From: Providencia rettgeri
GTDB lineage: Bacteria; Pseudomonadota; Gammaproteobacteria; Enterobacterales; Enterobacteriaceae
Assembly (NCBI RefSeq): GCF_023205015.1
Contig: NZ_CP096258.1
Location: 1,984,001 to 2,048,000, forward strand
Length of the DNA: 64,000 nt
Reading direction: 5' to 3'
Under the pieces are notes generated by a model, which worked only from the letters and a program-made list of their open reading frames with translations, had not been told where the DNA came from and made no database searches. Positions 45,177-53,971 of the stretch are shown here, piece by piece. The position numbers and the translations under genes were made by a program. Position 1 is the stretch's first letter. The number at the start of each line of letters is the position of its first letter.

Positions 45177-45275
45177 TGTCACTTAAGCCAAGTGCTTATG
45201 TAGACAAGGCATGACATTGCTCACATTGCTTCCAGTGTTTTATTTAATAGCCAGCTTGGGTGCTGGCTTTTTTTT
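45177..45275 (+). ncRNA. ryhB: RyhB small regulatory RNA
   Basis: GACATTGCTCACATTGCTTC (45213 on) is identical to the E. coli RyhB core, and the terminator AGCCAGC...GCTGGCT plus eight T (45249-45275) is nearly so. The 5' end is estimated from the promoter. RyhB is an Hfq-dependent RNA made when iron is low; it represses mRNAs of iron-using proteins. Its ATGACATTGC (45211-45220) is perfectly complementary to the sodB start region in this window. In E. coli ryhB sits between yhhX and yhhY, so the location here differs. Confidence 0.9.
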
Positions 45276-45330
45276 ATGTGAAATTTTCTATGCAAAATAG
45301 TGGGAGCCTGTTTTACTTCATTTCTCGTTA

Positions 45331-45936
45331 TTACTCTAAACCCACATAGTGTAGGTCTTCATCTGTCACTTTACCTTGGAGAGTACACAAGAAACGAACA
45401 ACGCCTCTTTGCTCATCTTTTTCAATAACCAGCATTTTTTCAGCAGCATTCGGGTCTAAGTTGTAGTCTTGCGTTGCGTATTCGTTAAACACCCATTTGC
45501 TTTGCAAATTATGGCGGATCATCGGTGAATAGATGTAAGTATTTCCCACCTTTATAATAGCAATCTTTGATGAAGTATAACGGACAACCTCTTCAAGGCT
45601 TTGAGTGGTTTCAAATCCCCAAAAATAGTATTGGCCGCGTAATCCTAAATAAGTGAAGTCATCATATTTGTCAAAATTACTATGGCTAATAAAAAAACGG
45701 TTAAAAGTAACAAGACCTGTTGGTGAAAAATTGAGATTAATAGAAACTTGTTCGCTGTCACTTAACTGTCTATTTTTCAGTGTATTAGATACATCTTTTA
45801 AAACAGGGTAATCTTTTATTTTTTCGAAAAAAGCCGAGTCACAGTAAGAAAAAGTTCTCATTAATGATTCCGCGCTGACTGCAGGAGATAACCCTAGAAG
45901 AAAAAAAGTGATAGCGAGTATATTTATATTCTTCAT
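45331..45936 (-). CDS. Secreted protein of unknown function
   Basis: A 201-residue protein with a clear signal peptide (KNINILAITFFLLGLSPAVSA, cleavage near residue 22; core NILAITFFLLGLSPAVSA). The mature part is mixed and aromatic-rich, with two cysteines (SYCDSAFF near the N-terminus and RFLCTLQG near the C-terminus) that could form a disulfide. I recognise no family. It is preceded by AGGAGCC and stands alone beside ryhB. Likely periplasmic. The Fur-regulated neighbour is on the opposite strand; no Fur box is seen for this gene. Confidence 0.75.
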   Translation of the reverse strand: MKNINILAITFFLLGLSPAVSAESLMRTFSYCDSAFFEKIKDYPVLKDVSNTLKNRQLSDSEQVSINLNFSPTGLVTFNRFFISHSNFDKYDDFTYLGLRGQYYFWGFETTQSLEEVVRYTSSKIAIIKVGNTYIYSPMIRHNLQSKWVFNEYATQDYNLDPNAAEKMLVIEKDEQRGVVRFLCTLQGKVTDEDLHYVGLE

Positions 45937-46385
45937 AATCGGCTCCTCATATAATAAAAATCATATTAATAGAGATATCATATAAATATATTTCGTGCAG
46001 TAGTTAAATATGACAAGGTGTAAAAATAGTTTAATAAGATAACATTAGTATTAATTGAATATAGCTTAAGTATGGATATTTAATTAACTAAATGTGCTGA
46101 ATATCAATGATGTTTATATGTAATGGTCAGTAAAAATTACTATCCACCATTATTTTACTATTTTTAACTCATTGGGTGTGTAAATTGAACTAGTGGTTGT
46201 TTATTTTTTTTAATTAAATTAAATCGTTGAAATAAATCAATTTATTTTATTTTTTCTATATTCCTTGTCGGGTTTAATTAGTTAGGGGTAATAAATAACT
46301 CTTGAAACTAAAATATGGAATTGGAAATATTTAGTAATAAAAAAGGAGATGTTTAATTTTATTTTTACGTATTAAGTATAATACA
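45937..46385. other. AT-rich gene-free interval
   Basis: No gene or recognisable RNA; very AT-rich with many short A/T tracts, upstream of the secreted-protein gene. Confidence 0.5.
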
Positions 46386-46421
46386 GTAGTCCAAACAATA
46401 AATTTTTATTTTTTGGACTAC
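46386..46421 (-). terminator. Probable terminator of pspF
   Basis: A perfect 10-bp stem (46386-46395 with 46412-46421) with a 16-nt AT loop just past the pspF stop; weak U-run. Confidence 0.5.
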
Positions 46422-46427
46422 CAGTTA

Positions 46428-47444
46428 TTAAATTTCAATATTTATTTGATGTTTTTTTATTAGCCCCCGAAGTTGGTCATAACTTAATGATAACCGTTGT
46501 GCGGCTTTACGTTGATTAAAATGGCAATCTTTTAATGCTCTTTCTAATAGCGCTTTTTCAGACTGCTGTTGCCACTGACGTAAATCACAAGGTAATGAAG
46601 GCAATGTTGTTTTTTGTTGCTGGGTAGGTTGTGAGGACAGAGTATTTTGTAATTCATGTAACTCTGCGAGTTTTTCGCCAAATGGGTTAAAAATAATATT
46701 ATCGACAGGTTCCGCACGGTTTCCATGTCGGTATATTGAGCGTTCAATAACATTTTTTAATTCGCGCACGTTACCTGGCCATGGGTAGTGTTGTAGGGCT
46801 TGCTGAGCATGCAAGGTAAAACCTGTAAAATGTGAACACCTTAATTCACCACACATTAAAATGGCAAAATGTTCTGCGAGTAATAATATATCGGGCTGCC
46901 GTTCACGCAATGGGGGGAGGCGAATAACATCAAAAGCTAGTCTATCTAGGAGGTCAGCTCGAAAACGGCCTTGTTTGGCAAGCTCGGGCAAATTGGCATT
47001 TGTGGCACAGATTAGACGCACATCTACGTGTAAAGCTTGGCTTCCACCGACACGTTCAAGTTCGCCATATTCAATGACACGCAGGAGTTTTTCTTGAACT
47101 GACATAGGTGCAGTGGCTAGTTCGTCAAGAAAAAGAGAACCCTTGTCAGCCCGTTCAAAGCGCCCTTGATGGCGTTTTTGGGCTCCCGTAAAAGACCCCG
47201 CTTCATGTCCAAATAATTCAGAATCCAGCAAATTCTCATTGAGTCCGCTGCAATTGAGAGAGATAAAAGCTTCTTGCCAGCGTGGGGAAAGGTAATGGAG
47301 TCTATCTGCGATAAGCTCTTTACCCGTGCCGCGTTCACCGATAACTAGAACAGGTTTATTGAGCTGTGCGAGTTCAGAGGCTTGTTCGAGCACATCGAGA
47401 AAATTACTTGAAACGCCAAGAATAGGTTCATTGGATTCTTTCAT
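46428..47444 (-). CDS. pspF: PspF, sigma-54 enhancer-binding protein of the psp operon
   Basis: A 338-residue bEBP lacking a receiver domain: AAA+ domain with Walker A GERGTGKE, the loop motif GSFTGA (usually GAFTGA), Walker B-type SLFLDELATAP and RADLLDRLAFDVI, then a C-terminal Fis-type HTH (FNQRKAAQRLSLSYDQLRGLIKKH, core RKAAQRLSLSYDQLRGLI). I chose the ATG at 47444, preceded by GGTGA, over a TTG at 47459. It activates the divergent pspA promoter and is inhibited by PspA. Confidence 0.94.
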   Translation of the reverse strand: MKESNEPILGVSSNFLDVLEQASELAQLNKPVLVIGERGTGKELIADRLHYLSPRWQEAFISLNCSGLNENLLDSELFGHEAGSFTGAQKRHQGRFERADKGSLFLDELATAPMSVQEKLLRVIEYGELERVGGSQALHVDVRLICATNANLPELAKQGRFRADLLDRLAFDVIRLPPLRERQPDILLLAEHFAILMCGELRCSHFTGFTLHAQQALQHYPWPGNVRELKNVIERSIYRHGNRAEPVDNIIFNPFGEKLAELHELQNTLSSQPTQQQKTTLPSLPCDLRQWQQQSEKALLERALKDCHFNQRKAAQRLSLSYDQLRGLIKKHQINIEI

Positions 47445-47565
47445 GGTTATTTTCACCAATAGTTGGTTTAAAATGCCGATGCTTGAACTATAGACTAAAA
47501 TGATTTCTAGGGAAAGCTTATAATTATTCTCTTTAAAATCATATTGATATAAGTTTATTTAAAAG

Positions 47566-47582
47566 TTGGCATGCAAATTGCT
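47566..47582 (+). promoter_or_regulatory. Sigma-54 promoter of pspABC
   Basis: TTGGCATGCAAATTGCT has the -24 GG and -12 GC elements with consensus spacing, 141 bp before pspA. Upstream PspF sites would lie in the pspF-proximal half of the gap. Confidence 0.85.
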
Positions 47583-47722
47583 ATTTTTAATATGTGAATA
47601 GCAATAGCTAAATACAGCAACATGCGAATTGTTGTTAGACTTACGGAGCGTCAGGTATGGGTTGGAAGCCAAATCAGTCGAGGCGCTACAGAATGATTAA
47701 ATCCATCAAGGGGATATAAATA

Positions 47723-48388
47723 ATGGGTATTTTTTCACGTTTTGCCGATATCATTAATGCAAACATCGCTTCTTTGTTAGACAAAGCAGAAGATCCGCAA
47801 AAAATGATCCGTCTGATGATCCAAGAAATGGAAGACATGTTAGTTGAAATCCGTTCAACATCAGCACGTACTTTAGCAGAAAAGAAAGGTTTAGAACGTC
47901 GCATTGAAATGGGCGAAAAACAAGTTGCTGATTGGCAAGAAAAAGCAGAATTAGCGCTGGTGAAAGATAAAGAAGATTTAGCGCGCGCAGCACTGATTGA
48001 AAAGCAAAAAGTGAGTGCGATGGTTGATACCTTAAAACACGAGCTGATTATTGTTGATGAAACCTTGACTCGCTTGAAAGGTGAAATCACAGAATTAGAG
48101 AACAAACTGCAAGAAACTCGTGCAAAGCAACAATCAATGGTTGTTCGTATGGAAGCTGCACAGTCTAGTCGTAATGTACGTCGCCAACTGGATAGCGGCA
48201 AACTAGATGAAGCAATGGCGCGTTTTGAACAGTTTGAACGCCGTATAGACCATATGGAAGGCGAAGCTCAAAGTTATGGTATTGGTAAACAAAAATCACT
48301 GGACCAACAGTTTGCAGAGTTAAAAGCAGACGATGAAATAAGCGCGCAATTAGCAGCGCTTAAAGCTAAAATCAATAAAGATCAGTAA
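47723..48388 (+). CDS. pspA: PspA, phage-shock protein A
   Basis: A 221-residue, almost wholly alpha-helical coiled-coil protein of the PspA/IM30/ESCRT-III family, with amphipathic helix GIFSRFADIINANI, then long heptads and the conserved SSRNVRRQLDSGKLDEAMARF segment. PspA binds stressed inner membranes and holds PspF inactive otherwise. Starts after AAGGGG. First gene of the psp operon with a sigma-54 promoter. Confidence 0.97.
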   Translation: MGIFSRFADIINANIASLLDKAEDPQKMIRLMIQEMEDMLVEIRSTSARTLAEKKGLERRIEMGEKQVADWQEKAELALVKDKEDLARAALIEKQKVSAMVDTLKHELIIVDETLTRLKGEITELENKLQETRAKQQSMVVRMEAAQSSRNVRRQLDSGKLDEAMARFEQFERRIDHMEGEAQSYGIGKQKSLDQQFAELKADDEISAQLAALKAKINKDQ

Positions 48389-48468
48389 CAGTTATTTTGA
48401 TGCACTGGTACGTTAGCCATATCGTATCAGTGCCATAGATAGGTTAACCATATGTATAAGGATATGTG

Positions 48469-48699
48469 ATGGGCTACGTTTTTCTGTCTCTCGTATTAAT
48501 TATTTTTCTCATTTTTATTCTGCCTATTTGGCTGTGGTTACACTACAGCAAAAAAAATAGTGGGCAGGGGAGTCAGCTAACTGAAAATGAAGTACAACGT
48601 TTAATGCAATTAGCAGAGCAAGCATCACAGATGCAGCAACGCATTAAAACGCTTGAAGATATTTTGGATGCAGAACACCCAAATTGGAGGCAAAAATAA
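48469..48699 (+). CDS. pspB: PspB, phage-shock inner-membrane sensor
   Basis: A 76-residue membrane protein: one transmembrane helix (residues about 3-24, ending PIWLWLHY) and a leucine-zipper-like cytoplasmic helix (VQRLMQLAEQASQMQQRIKTLE), ending DAEHPNWRQK as in E. coli. ATG at 48469 follows AAGGA by six bases; a GTG at 48466 is in frame. PspB with PspC senses envelope stress and frees PspF from PspA. It overlaps pspC by one base. Confidence 0.95.
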   Translation: MGYVFLSLVLIIFLIFILPIWLWLHYSKKNSGQGSQLTENEVQRLMQLAEQASQMQQRIKTLEDILDAEHPNWRQK

Positions 48700-49055
48700 T
48701 GACTCAATTTCGCAACCGCAAACTTTATCGTTTAACGGATAGACGTGTGTTCGGTGGTGTGTGTTCAGGTATTGCTGAATACTTAGAACTTCCGGTTGCT
48801 TTGGTTAGAGCATTAGCCGTATTGGCCTTATTTGTAAGCTTTGGAATTACATTGATTTTATATATCGTGATGTGCTTTGTCGTAGAAACGGCGCCAAGTG
48901 GCTACCGTTCACAGCAAGATATTGGCCCTGAAGTTAGCAGTTTGATTAACCAAATCGATACACAATTAAAATCGGGTGAAATGAAGCTACGCCAGATTGA
49001 AAGATATGTCACATCAGATACTTATACAGTGAACAGTAAATTTCGAAATCTATAA
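48699..49055 (+). CDS. pspC: PspC, phage-shock inner-membrane sensor
   Basis: A 118-residue PspC-domain protein: N-terminal KLYRLTDRRVFGGVCSGIAEYL, the PspC signature (core RRVFGGVCSGIAEYL), one long transmembrane helix (LAVLALFVSFGITLILYIVM), and a cytoplasmic/periplasmic C-terminal helix. The start at 48699 follows GGAGG and overlaps the pspB stop. With PspB it signals to PspA. An intrinsic terminator follows. Confidence 0.95.
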   Translation: MTQFRNRKLYRLTDRRVFGGVCSGIAEYLELPVALVRALAVLALFVSFGITLILYIVMCFVVETAPSGYRSQQDIGPEVSSLINQIDTQLKSGEMKLRQIERYVTSDTYTVNSKFRNL

Positions 49056-49079
49056 CAAATCGTATCGCCATCACATGAT

Positions 49080-49116
49080 AAGGGATTAGGTTTTAAAACC
49101 AAATCCCTTTTGTTTT
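49080..49116 (+). terminator. Terminator between pspC and pspD
   Basis: AAGGGATT/AATCCCTT (49080-49087, 49102-49109) enclosing GGTTTT/AAAACC, then TTGTTTTTT. It would reduce transcription into pspD. Confidence 0.75.
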
Positions 49117-49137
49117 TTATCAAAAAGTGAGTGAATT

Positions 49138-49317
49138 ATGGCAAATAACGTTCTTTATCGAATCAAAAAATTTGTAAAAAAACGTCTTCTGCAAAAAGGC
49201 ATTCGACTTGCGGCCGTGTTGCTTATCTCTTATAGCCCTGCTGGGATTATAGGCAGAATAATTAAATTATTGGCAAGTAAATGGTTGCTTAATGTACTCA
49301 TTAAACGGTTAACCTAA
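49138..49317 (+). CDS. pspD: PspD-like small membrane-associated protein
   Basis: A 59-residue basic protein with a hydrophobic middle: RIKKFVKKRLLQKG, then IRLAAVLLISYSPAGIIGRIIK. The YSPAGIIGxxIK stretch aligns with YGPAGVAGWAIK of E. coli PspD, and position after pspC fits. It is shorter than E. coli PspD (73). Ribosome-binding GTGAGTGA is only fair. PspD is a peripheral inner-membrane psp protein of unclear role. The terminator before it suggests weak or separate expression. Confidence 0.78.
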   Translation: MANNVLYRIKKFVKKRLLQKGIRLAAVLLISYSPAGIIGRIIKLLASKWLLNVLIKRLT

Positions 49318-49399
49318 TACAATTTGTTTTATGCTAAATTATAGAACTCAGTATGACGTAACATGAGTTTAAATTGAAAGGATAAGTCTTGGGAGGAGC

Positions 49400-50797
49400 A
49401 TGAAACGACTGCACAGTGAGTTAACTGATTTGATGAATAGAAGTGTTGATCGTCATGTTAGGCTCGCAGTAACAGGGCTTAGCCGCAGTGGAAAAACCGC
49501 ATTTATTACTTCACTAGTGAATCAATTATTGAATGTGAATGCGGGTGCGCGGCTGCCTTTATTTTCTGCCGCGCGTGATAAGCGGTTGTTAGGGGTGAAA
49601 CGGATACCTCACCGTGATTTGTCAGTGCCACGCTTCGCGTATGATGATGGGATTGCATCACTCTATGGGGAACCGCCACAATGGCCAACACCAACACGAG
49701 GTGTTAGTGAAATACGCCTTAAATTACATTACCGCTCAGAAGACTCTTTTTTGCGTCACTTTGTTGATAATTCATCATTATATTTAGAGATTGTCGATTA
49801 CCCCGGCGAATGGTTGCTGGATTTACCCATGCTAGATTTAAATTATTTAGCGTGGTCTGAACAAATGAACAGCTTAATCAAGGGGGAACGCGCACATTTA
49901 GCCCAATCGTGGCTGGCATTGTGTGAAAAATGTGACCCGTTAGCACCAGTTGATGAAAATTTGCTTGCTGAAATTGCAGCTGCCTACACTCAATATTTAG
50001 TGGAATGCAAGGCTCAAGGCCAACATTTTATTCAACCGGGACGTTTCGTTTTACCCGCTGAATTAGCAGGAGCGCCCGCTCTGCAATTTTTCCCATGGCC
50101 GAATGTGGCCAAGTATGGCGATAAAAAGCTCGCACAGGCAGGTAAAAACACCAATATTGGCGCATTACAGCAACGTTATCAATATTACTGTGAGCATGTT
50201 GTAAAGGGCTTTTATCGTGATTATTTCCAACGTTTCGACCGACAAATTGTGTTAGTTGATTGCTTACAACCGCTAAATAGCGGTGTTGACGCTTTTAATG
50301 ATATGAGAATGGCATTAAGCCAATTAATGCGTAGCTTTCACTATGGAAAACGCACACTGTTGAGACGTTTATTTTCACCTTGTATTGATAAATTGCTCTT
50401 TGCAGCGAGCAAGTCAGACCATGTAACCCCAGACCAACATGCTAATTTAGTGGCTTTATTGCAACAGTTAGTGCAAGAGGCATGGCAGCATGCGGCATTT
50501 GAAGGGATCAGCATGGATTGTGTTGGTCTAGCATCAATACAAGCCACCGAAAGTGGTCTTGTGGATTATAAAGGTGAAAAACTCCCTGCGTTAAAAGGGA
50601 ATCGGCTAAGTGATGGACAACCGTTAATGTTTTATCCAGGGGAAGTACCAAAACGCTTACCAAATGAGCAATTCTGGCAAACTCAAGGTTTTCAATTTGA
50701 AGATTTCAGACCAAGGCCAACGCCGATGGATCAACCATTGCCTCATATTCGAATGGACAGTGCGCTTGAATTTTTGTTGGGAGATAAACTGAAATGA
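49400..50797 (+). CDS. ycjX: YcjX, DUF463 P-loop GTPase-like protein
   Basis: A 465-residue protein with Walker A GLSRSGKT (residues 26-33) and the DUF463 segments VDYPGEWLLDLPML and ALRxx-type VLVDCLQPLNSGVDAFND. It matches E. coli YcjX, a stress-induced nucleotide-binding protein. The ATG follows GGGAGGAGC. Its stop overlaps the ycjF start (ATGA). The pair lies between psp and tyrR, as in E. coli without the ycjM-W sugar genes. Molecular role is unknown; heat-shock (sigma-32) control is known in E. coli. Confidence 0.93.
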   Translation: MKRLHSELTDLMNRSVDRHVRLAVTGLSRSGKTAFITSLVNQLLNVNAGARLPLFSAARDKRLLGVKRIPHRDLSVPRFAYDDGIASLYGEPPQWPTPTRGVSEIRLKLHYRSEDSFLRHFVDNSSLYLEIVDYPGEWLLDLPMLDLNYLAWSEQMNSLIKGERAHLAQSWLALCEKCDPLAPVDENLLAEIAAAYTQYLVECKAQGQHFIQPGRFVLPAELAGAPALQFFPWPNVAKYGDKKLAQAGKNTNIGALQQRYQYYCEHVVKGFYRDYFQRFDRQIVLVDCLQPLNSGVDAFNDMRMALSQLMRSFHYGKRTLLRRLFSPCIDKLLFAASKSDHVTPDQHANLVALLQQLVQEAWQHAAFEGISMDCVGLASIQATESGLVDYKGEKLPALKGNRLSDGQPLMFYPGEVPKRLPNEQFWQTQGFQFEDFRPRPTPMDQPLPHIRMDSALEFLLGDKLK

Positions 50798-51849
50798 ATG
50801 AACCCTTAAAGCAGCGTTTAGATTTCGCTGAGAGTAGTGAAAATAATGCGAAAGAATCGCTAAAAAAAGCCCAAGTTTTTGATGAAGGAGAACTTGAGAA
50901 ATTTACTCCAGTGTCTTTGGAAGCCGAACAAGACAGCCAAGAGGGTGATGTTGAAAGCCTGATTAACGAAGCGTTAAAACCAAAACGGAGTTTTTGGCGG
51001 AAATTAGTTGGCACGGCCGCGGGGATTTTTGGGGTTAGTGTTGTTGCTCAGCTCGGTGTTTGGATCCATCAATCTTGGGTAACGCAAGATTGGACTGCAC
51101 TAGGTGTTGCAGCGGCGGGTGGCTTAATCGTTGTGGCAGGGGTTGGGTCGGTTATTGGCGAATGGCGGCGGTTGTATCGTTTAAGAGAACGCGCGGAGGA
51201 GCGGGACTTTGCTCGCGAATTATTGCATAGCCATGGTATGGGGCAAGGAAAGGCTTTTTGTGAAAAACTGGCTAAACAATCTGCGTTATCAATGCAGCAT
51301 CCGGCGATTGTTAATTGGCAAACCACTCTTCATGACTCTCATAATGATAGGGAAGTTGTTGAATTGTATAGTCGAATGGTACAGCCTATCCTTGATGAAC
51401 AAGCACGTAAAGAAATTAGTCGCTGTTCCGCTGAATCGGCCATTATGATTGCTGTGAGCCCGTTAGCGCTGGTGGATATGGCATTTATTGCTTGGCGAAA
51501 TATTCGTTTAATTAATCGGATCGCGGCAATCTATGGCATTGAGCTCGGTTATTACAGCCGAATTCGGCTTTTTCGTATGGTGTTGATAAATATTGCCTTT
51601 GCTGGGGCATCTGAACTAATTCGTGAAGTGGGGATGGATTGGCTATCCCAAGACATTACCGCAAGGTTATCAACACGAGCAGCACAAGGTATTGGTGCAG
51701 GTTTGCTAACTGCGCGTTTAGGTATTAAGGCCATGGAGTTATGTCGACCGCTACCTTGGATTGAAAATAAGCCACGTTTAGCCGATTTTCGCCATCAGTT
51801 AATTGGCCAATTGAAGAATGTGATTCCGAGTAAAAAAGAAAAAGTATAG
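50794..51849 (+). CDS. ycjF: YcjF, DUF697 membrane protein
   Basis: A 351-residue inner-membrane protein: an acidic soluble N-terminus (about 70 residues), two transmembrane helices (LVGTAAGIFGVSVVAQLGVW and ALGVAAAGGLIVVAGVGSVI), then the DUF697 domain with further hydrophobic helices (AESAIMIAVSPLALVDMAFI). It is coupled to ycjX by a 4-base overlap. Function unknown; the YcjX-YcjF pair is conserved across gammaproteobacteria. Confidence 0.93.
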   Translation: MNEPLKQRLDFAESSENNAKESLKKAQVFDEGELEKFTPVSLEAEQDSQEGDVESLINEALKPKRSFWRKLVGTAAGIFGVSVVAQLGVWIHQSWVTQDWTALGVAAAGGLIVVAGVGSVIGEWRRLYRLRERAEERDFARELLHSHGMGQGKAFCEKLAKQSALSMQHPAIVNWQTTLHDSHNDREVVELYSRMVQPILDEQARKEISRCSAESAIMIAVSPLALVDMAFIAWRNIRLINRIAAIYGIELGYYSRIRLFRMVLINIAFAGASELIREVGMDWLSQDITARLSTRAAQGIGAGLLTARLGIKAMELCRPLPWIENKPRLADFRHQLIGQLKNVIPSKKEKV

Positions 51850-52088
51850 AGAAACCTTGTTGGCAGGGGGAGTTGACAGTTTTAACTCACCCTACAGCAT
51901 CATTTGTTGATTAATGTTTTTATTCTCATTTCAAGTCACAAAAAATTGAGAAAAGCAGTGATTTTATATGTTGATAACTACAAAGCTTACAGGCTGTCAA
52001 CAATTTGTGACACAAACACTGTATTCCCTTAATGTTTAAAGCTAAAATACCCTCATTCTCTCGGCTTTTTTGATAAAGGTTTCTATCC

Positions 52089-53648
52089 ATGCGCCTCGAA
52101 GTGACCTGCCAAGACCGTATCGGTTTAACGCGTGAATTACTTGATTTGCTAGTCCTACAAAATATTGATTTGAAAGGTATTGAAATATCTCCCCAACGTA
52201 GGATTTACCTAAATTTTACTCCTGTGGATTTTCAGGTATTCAGCACATTGATGGCAGAAATCCGGCGTATTAATGGCGTTATCGATGTGCGACGGATTTA
52301 TTTTATGCCATCAGAAAGAGAGCATAAAGCGGTTTGGGCGTTATTGAACTCATTTCCAGAACCTGTTTTGTCTATTGATAATAAGCTAAATATTGAGTTG
52401 GTTAATCCAATGACATTGCAATTATTTGGCTATGATGAGGCAAAAATTCGAGAAAAAACCTTTTCTCAATTAGTGGGTAACCAGGGGCTATCACGGTGGT
52501 TTGAACGAGAGTTACCAGAAGCTTATACAGAGAAAGTCGTCATTAAAGGCAAAGACTACCTGATGCAAGTGACGCCTATTATTTTGGCGGATGAAAATAG
52601 TAAATTCCATTGTACTGGAGCTGTATTATTATTGAAGTCAGCTGAAATTTTAGATAAGCAACGGCAACAAGTCGTTGAGGTGGATGGTAGTGGCTTTGAA
52701 CAAATTATTGCAGTTAGTCCTGTTATGGCAAATGTGGTTGAACGCGCTAAACGCGTTGCTATGCTTGATGAACCATTGTTACTTGTCGGTGAAACGGGGA
52801 CAGGGAAAGACATCCTAGCGAAAGCTTGTCATTTGCATAGTGCTCGAGGAAAAGAACCGTTTTTAGGTTTAAATTGTGCTTCGATGCCGGATGATGTTGT
52901 AGAAAGTGAATTATTTGGTTATGCAGCTGGAGCGTACCCAAATGCAGTAGAAGGCAAAAAAGGTTTTTTTGAACAGGCAAATGGCGGTACGGTGTTGCTC
53001 GACGAAATTGCTGAAATGTCACCACAAATGCAAATTAAGTTGTTACGTTTTTTAAATGATGGAACATTTAGGCGTGTTGGGGAAGAACGTGAAGTTAAGG
53101 TGAATGTCCGTGTAATTTGTGCGACCCAGAAAAATTTACCTGAATTAGTTGCAGAAAAAAAATTTAGAGAAGATCTTTATTATCGTTTAAATGTGCTCAC
53201 ATTAACCATCCCACCATTACGTGAACGCAAAGAAGATATTCTACCGCTAACCAAGACATTTGTAGCCAGTTTTTCCAAAGAGCTTCATATTGCAGAGCCT
53301 AAATTGGCGCCCTCACTAATCGAATTTTTAAGCGGTTATTATTGGCCGGGTAATGTAAGACAACTGAGAAATGCCCTTTATCAAGGGTTAACTCAGCTTA
53401 ATGGCAATATATTGGATGCAGAGAATATCCAATTACCTGATGTAGTAAATCCTCCCGCGCTGGCTTTAGATTCGCTTAATGGTTCGCTAGATGAAATTAC
53501 TAAACGCTATGAAGCGTCAGTATTAGCGCGTTTGTATCGTGATTATCCGAGTACTCGAAAATTAGCCAAACGCTTGGATATTTCTCATACGGCAATTGCC
53601 AATAAATTGAGAGAATATGGCCTTAATACGAAAAAAGAGCAAAACTAA
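52089..53648 (+). CDS. tyrR: TyrR, aromatic amino acid regulator
   Basis: A 519-residue regulator with an N-terminal ACT domain (MRLEVTCQDRIGLTRELLDLL...), a PAS domain (about residues 78-190), a AAA+ domain (Walker A GETGTGKD near 234) and a C-terminal Fis-type HTH (YPSTRKLAKRLDISHTAIANKL, core TRKLAKRLDISHTAIANKL). The GAFTGA loop is replaced by GAYPNA, as in E. coli TyrR, which works with sigma-70. It controls transport and synthesis of Tyr, Phe and Trp. Confidence 0.96.
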   Translation: MRLEVTCQDRIGLTRELLDLLVLQNIDLKGIEISPQRRIYLNFTPVDFQVFSTLMAEIRRINGVIDVRRIYFMPSEREHKAVWALLNSFPEPVLSIDNKLNIELVNPMTLQLFGYDEAKIREKTFSQLVGNQGLSRWFERELPEAYTEKVVIKGKDYLMQVTPIILADENSKFHCTGAVLLLKSAEILDKQRQQVVEVDGSGFEQIIAVSPVMANVVERAKRVAMLDEPLLLVGETGTGKDILAKACHLHSARGKEPFLGLNCASMPDDVVESELFGYAAGAYPNAVEGKKGFFEQANGGTVLLDEIAEMSPQMQIKLLRFLNDGTFRRVGEEREVKVNVRVICATQKNLPELVAEKKFREDLYYRLNVLTLTIPPLRERKEDILPLTKTFVASFSKELHIAEPKLAPSLIEFLSGYYWPGNVRQLRNALYQGLTQLNGNILDAENIQLPDVVNPPALALDSLNGSLDEITKRYEASVLARLYRDYPSTRKLAKRLDISHTAIANKLREYGLNTKKEQN

Positions 53649-53971
53649 GCTAAATGAACAAAAGCATAATTTGTGTATTAACAATAATAGGGTTGGTTTT
53701 TTAGTGGTTTTGACATAGCAATAACAATGCCTGAAGACGAGATGAATAAGTATTGCCAATATGTAGTGAGAACAATGGATGAAGCCTATGAAAATGGAAC
53801 ATTGGCTCAAAATTATTTTAAAGACGTATCTTTTTTATCTTGTGTTTAATATAGCAAAACCCTACTAATACTATTGCTAATTGGTGAATTTTCCTGCTAT
53901 ATAACAAAGACAGCTGCTGTTTTAGGGTACCGTAATCTCATCTGATGGGTTTTAGCCTACAAGGAGTTGCC
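53649..53971. other. Interval tyrR to hypothetical gene
   Basis: Contains a 40-codon frame from ATG 53727 to 53849 (MPEDEMNKYCQYV...) that looks protein-like but lacks a ribosome-binding site; possibly a gene remnant. Nothing else. Confidence 0.4.

Noticed and set aside
53727..53849. 40-codon frame MPEDEMNKYC...
   Set aside because: Reads somewhat like a real protein but has no ribosome-binding site and no recognisable family; listed only as interval content.
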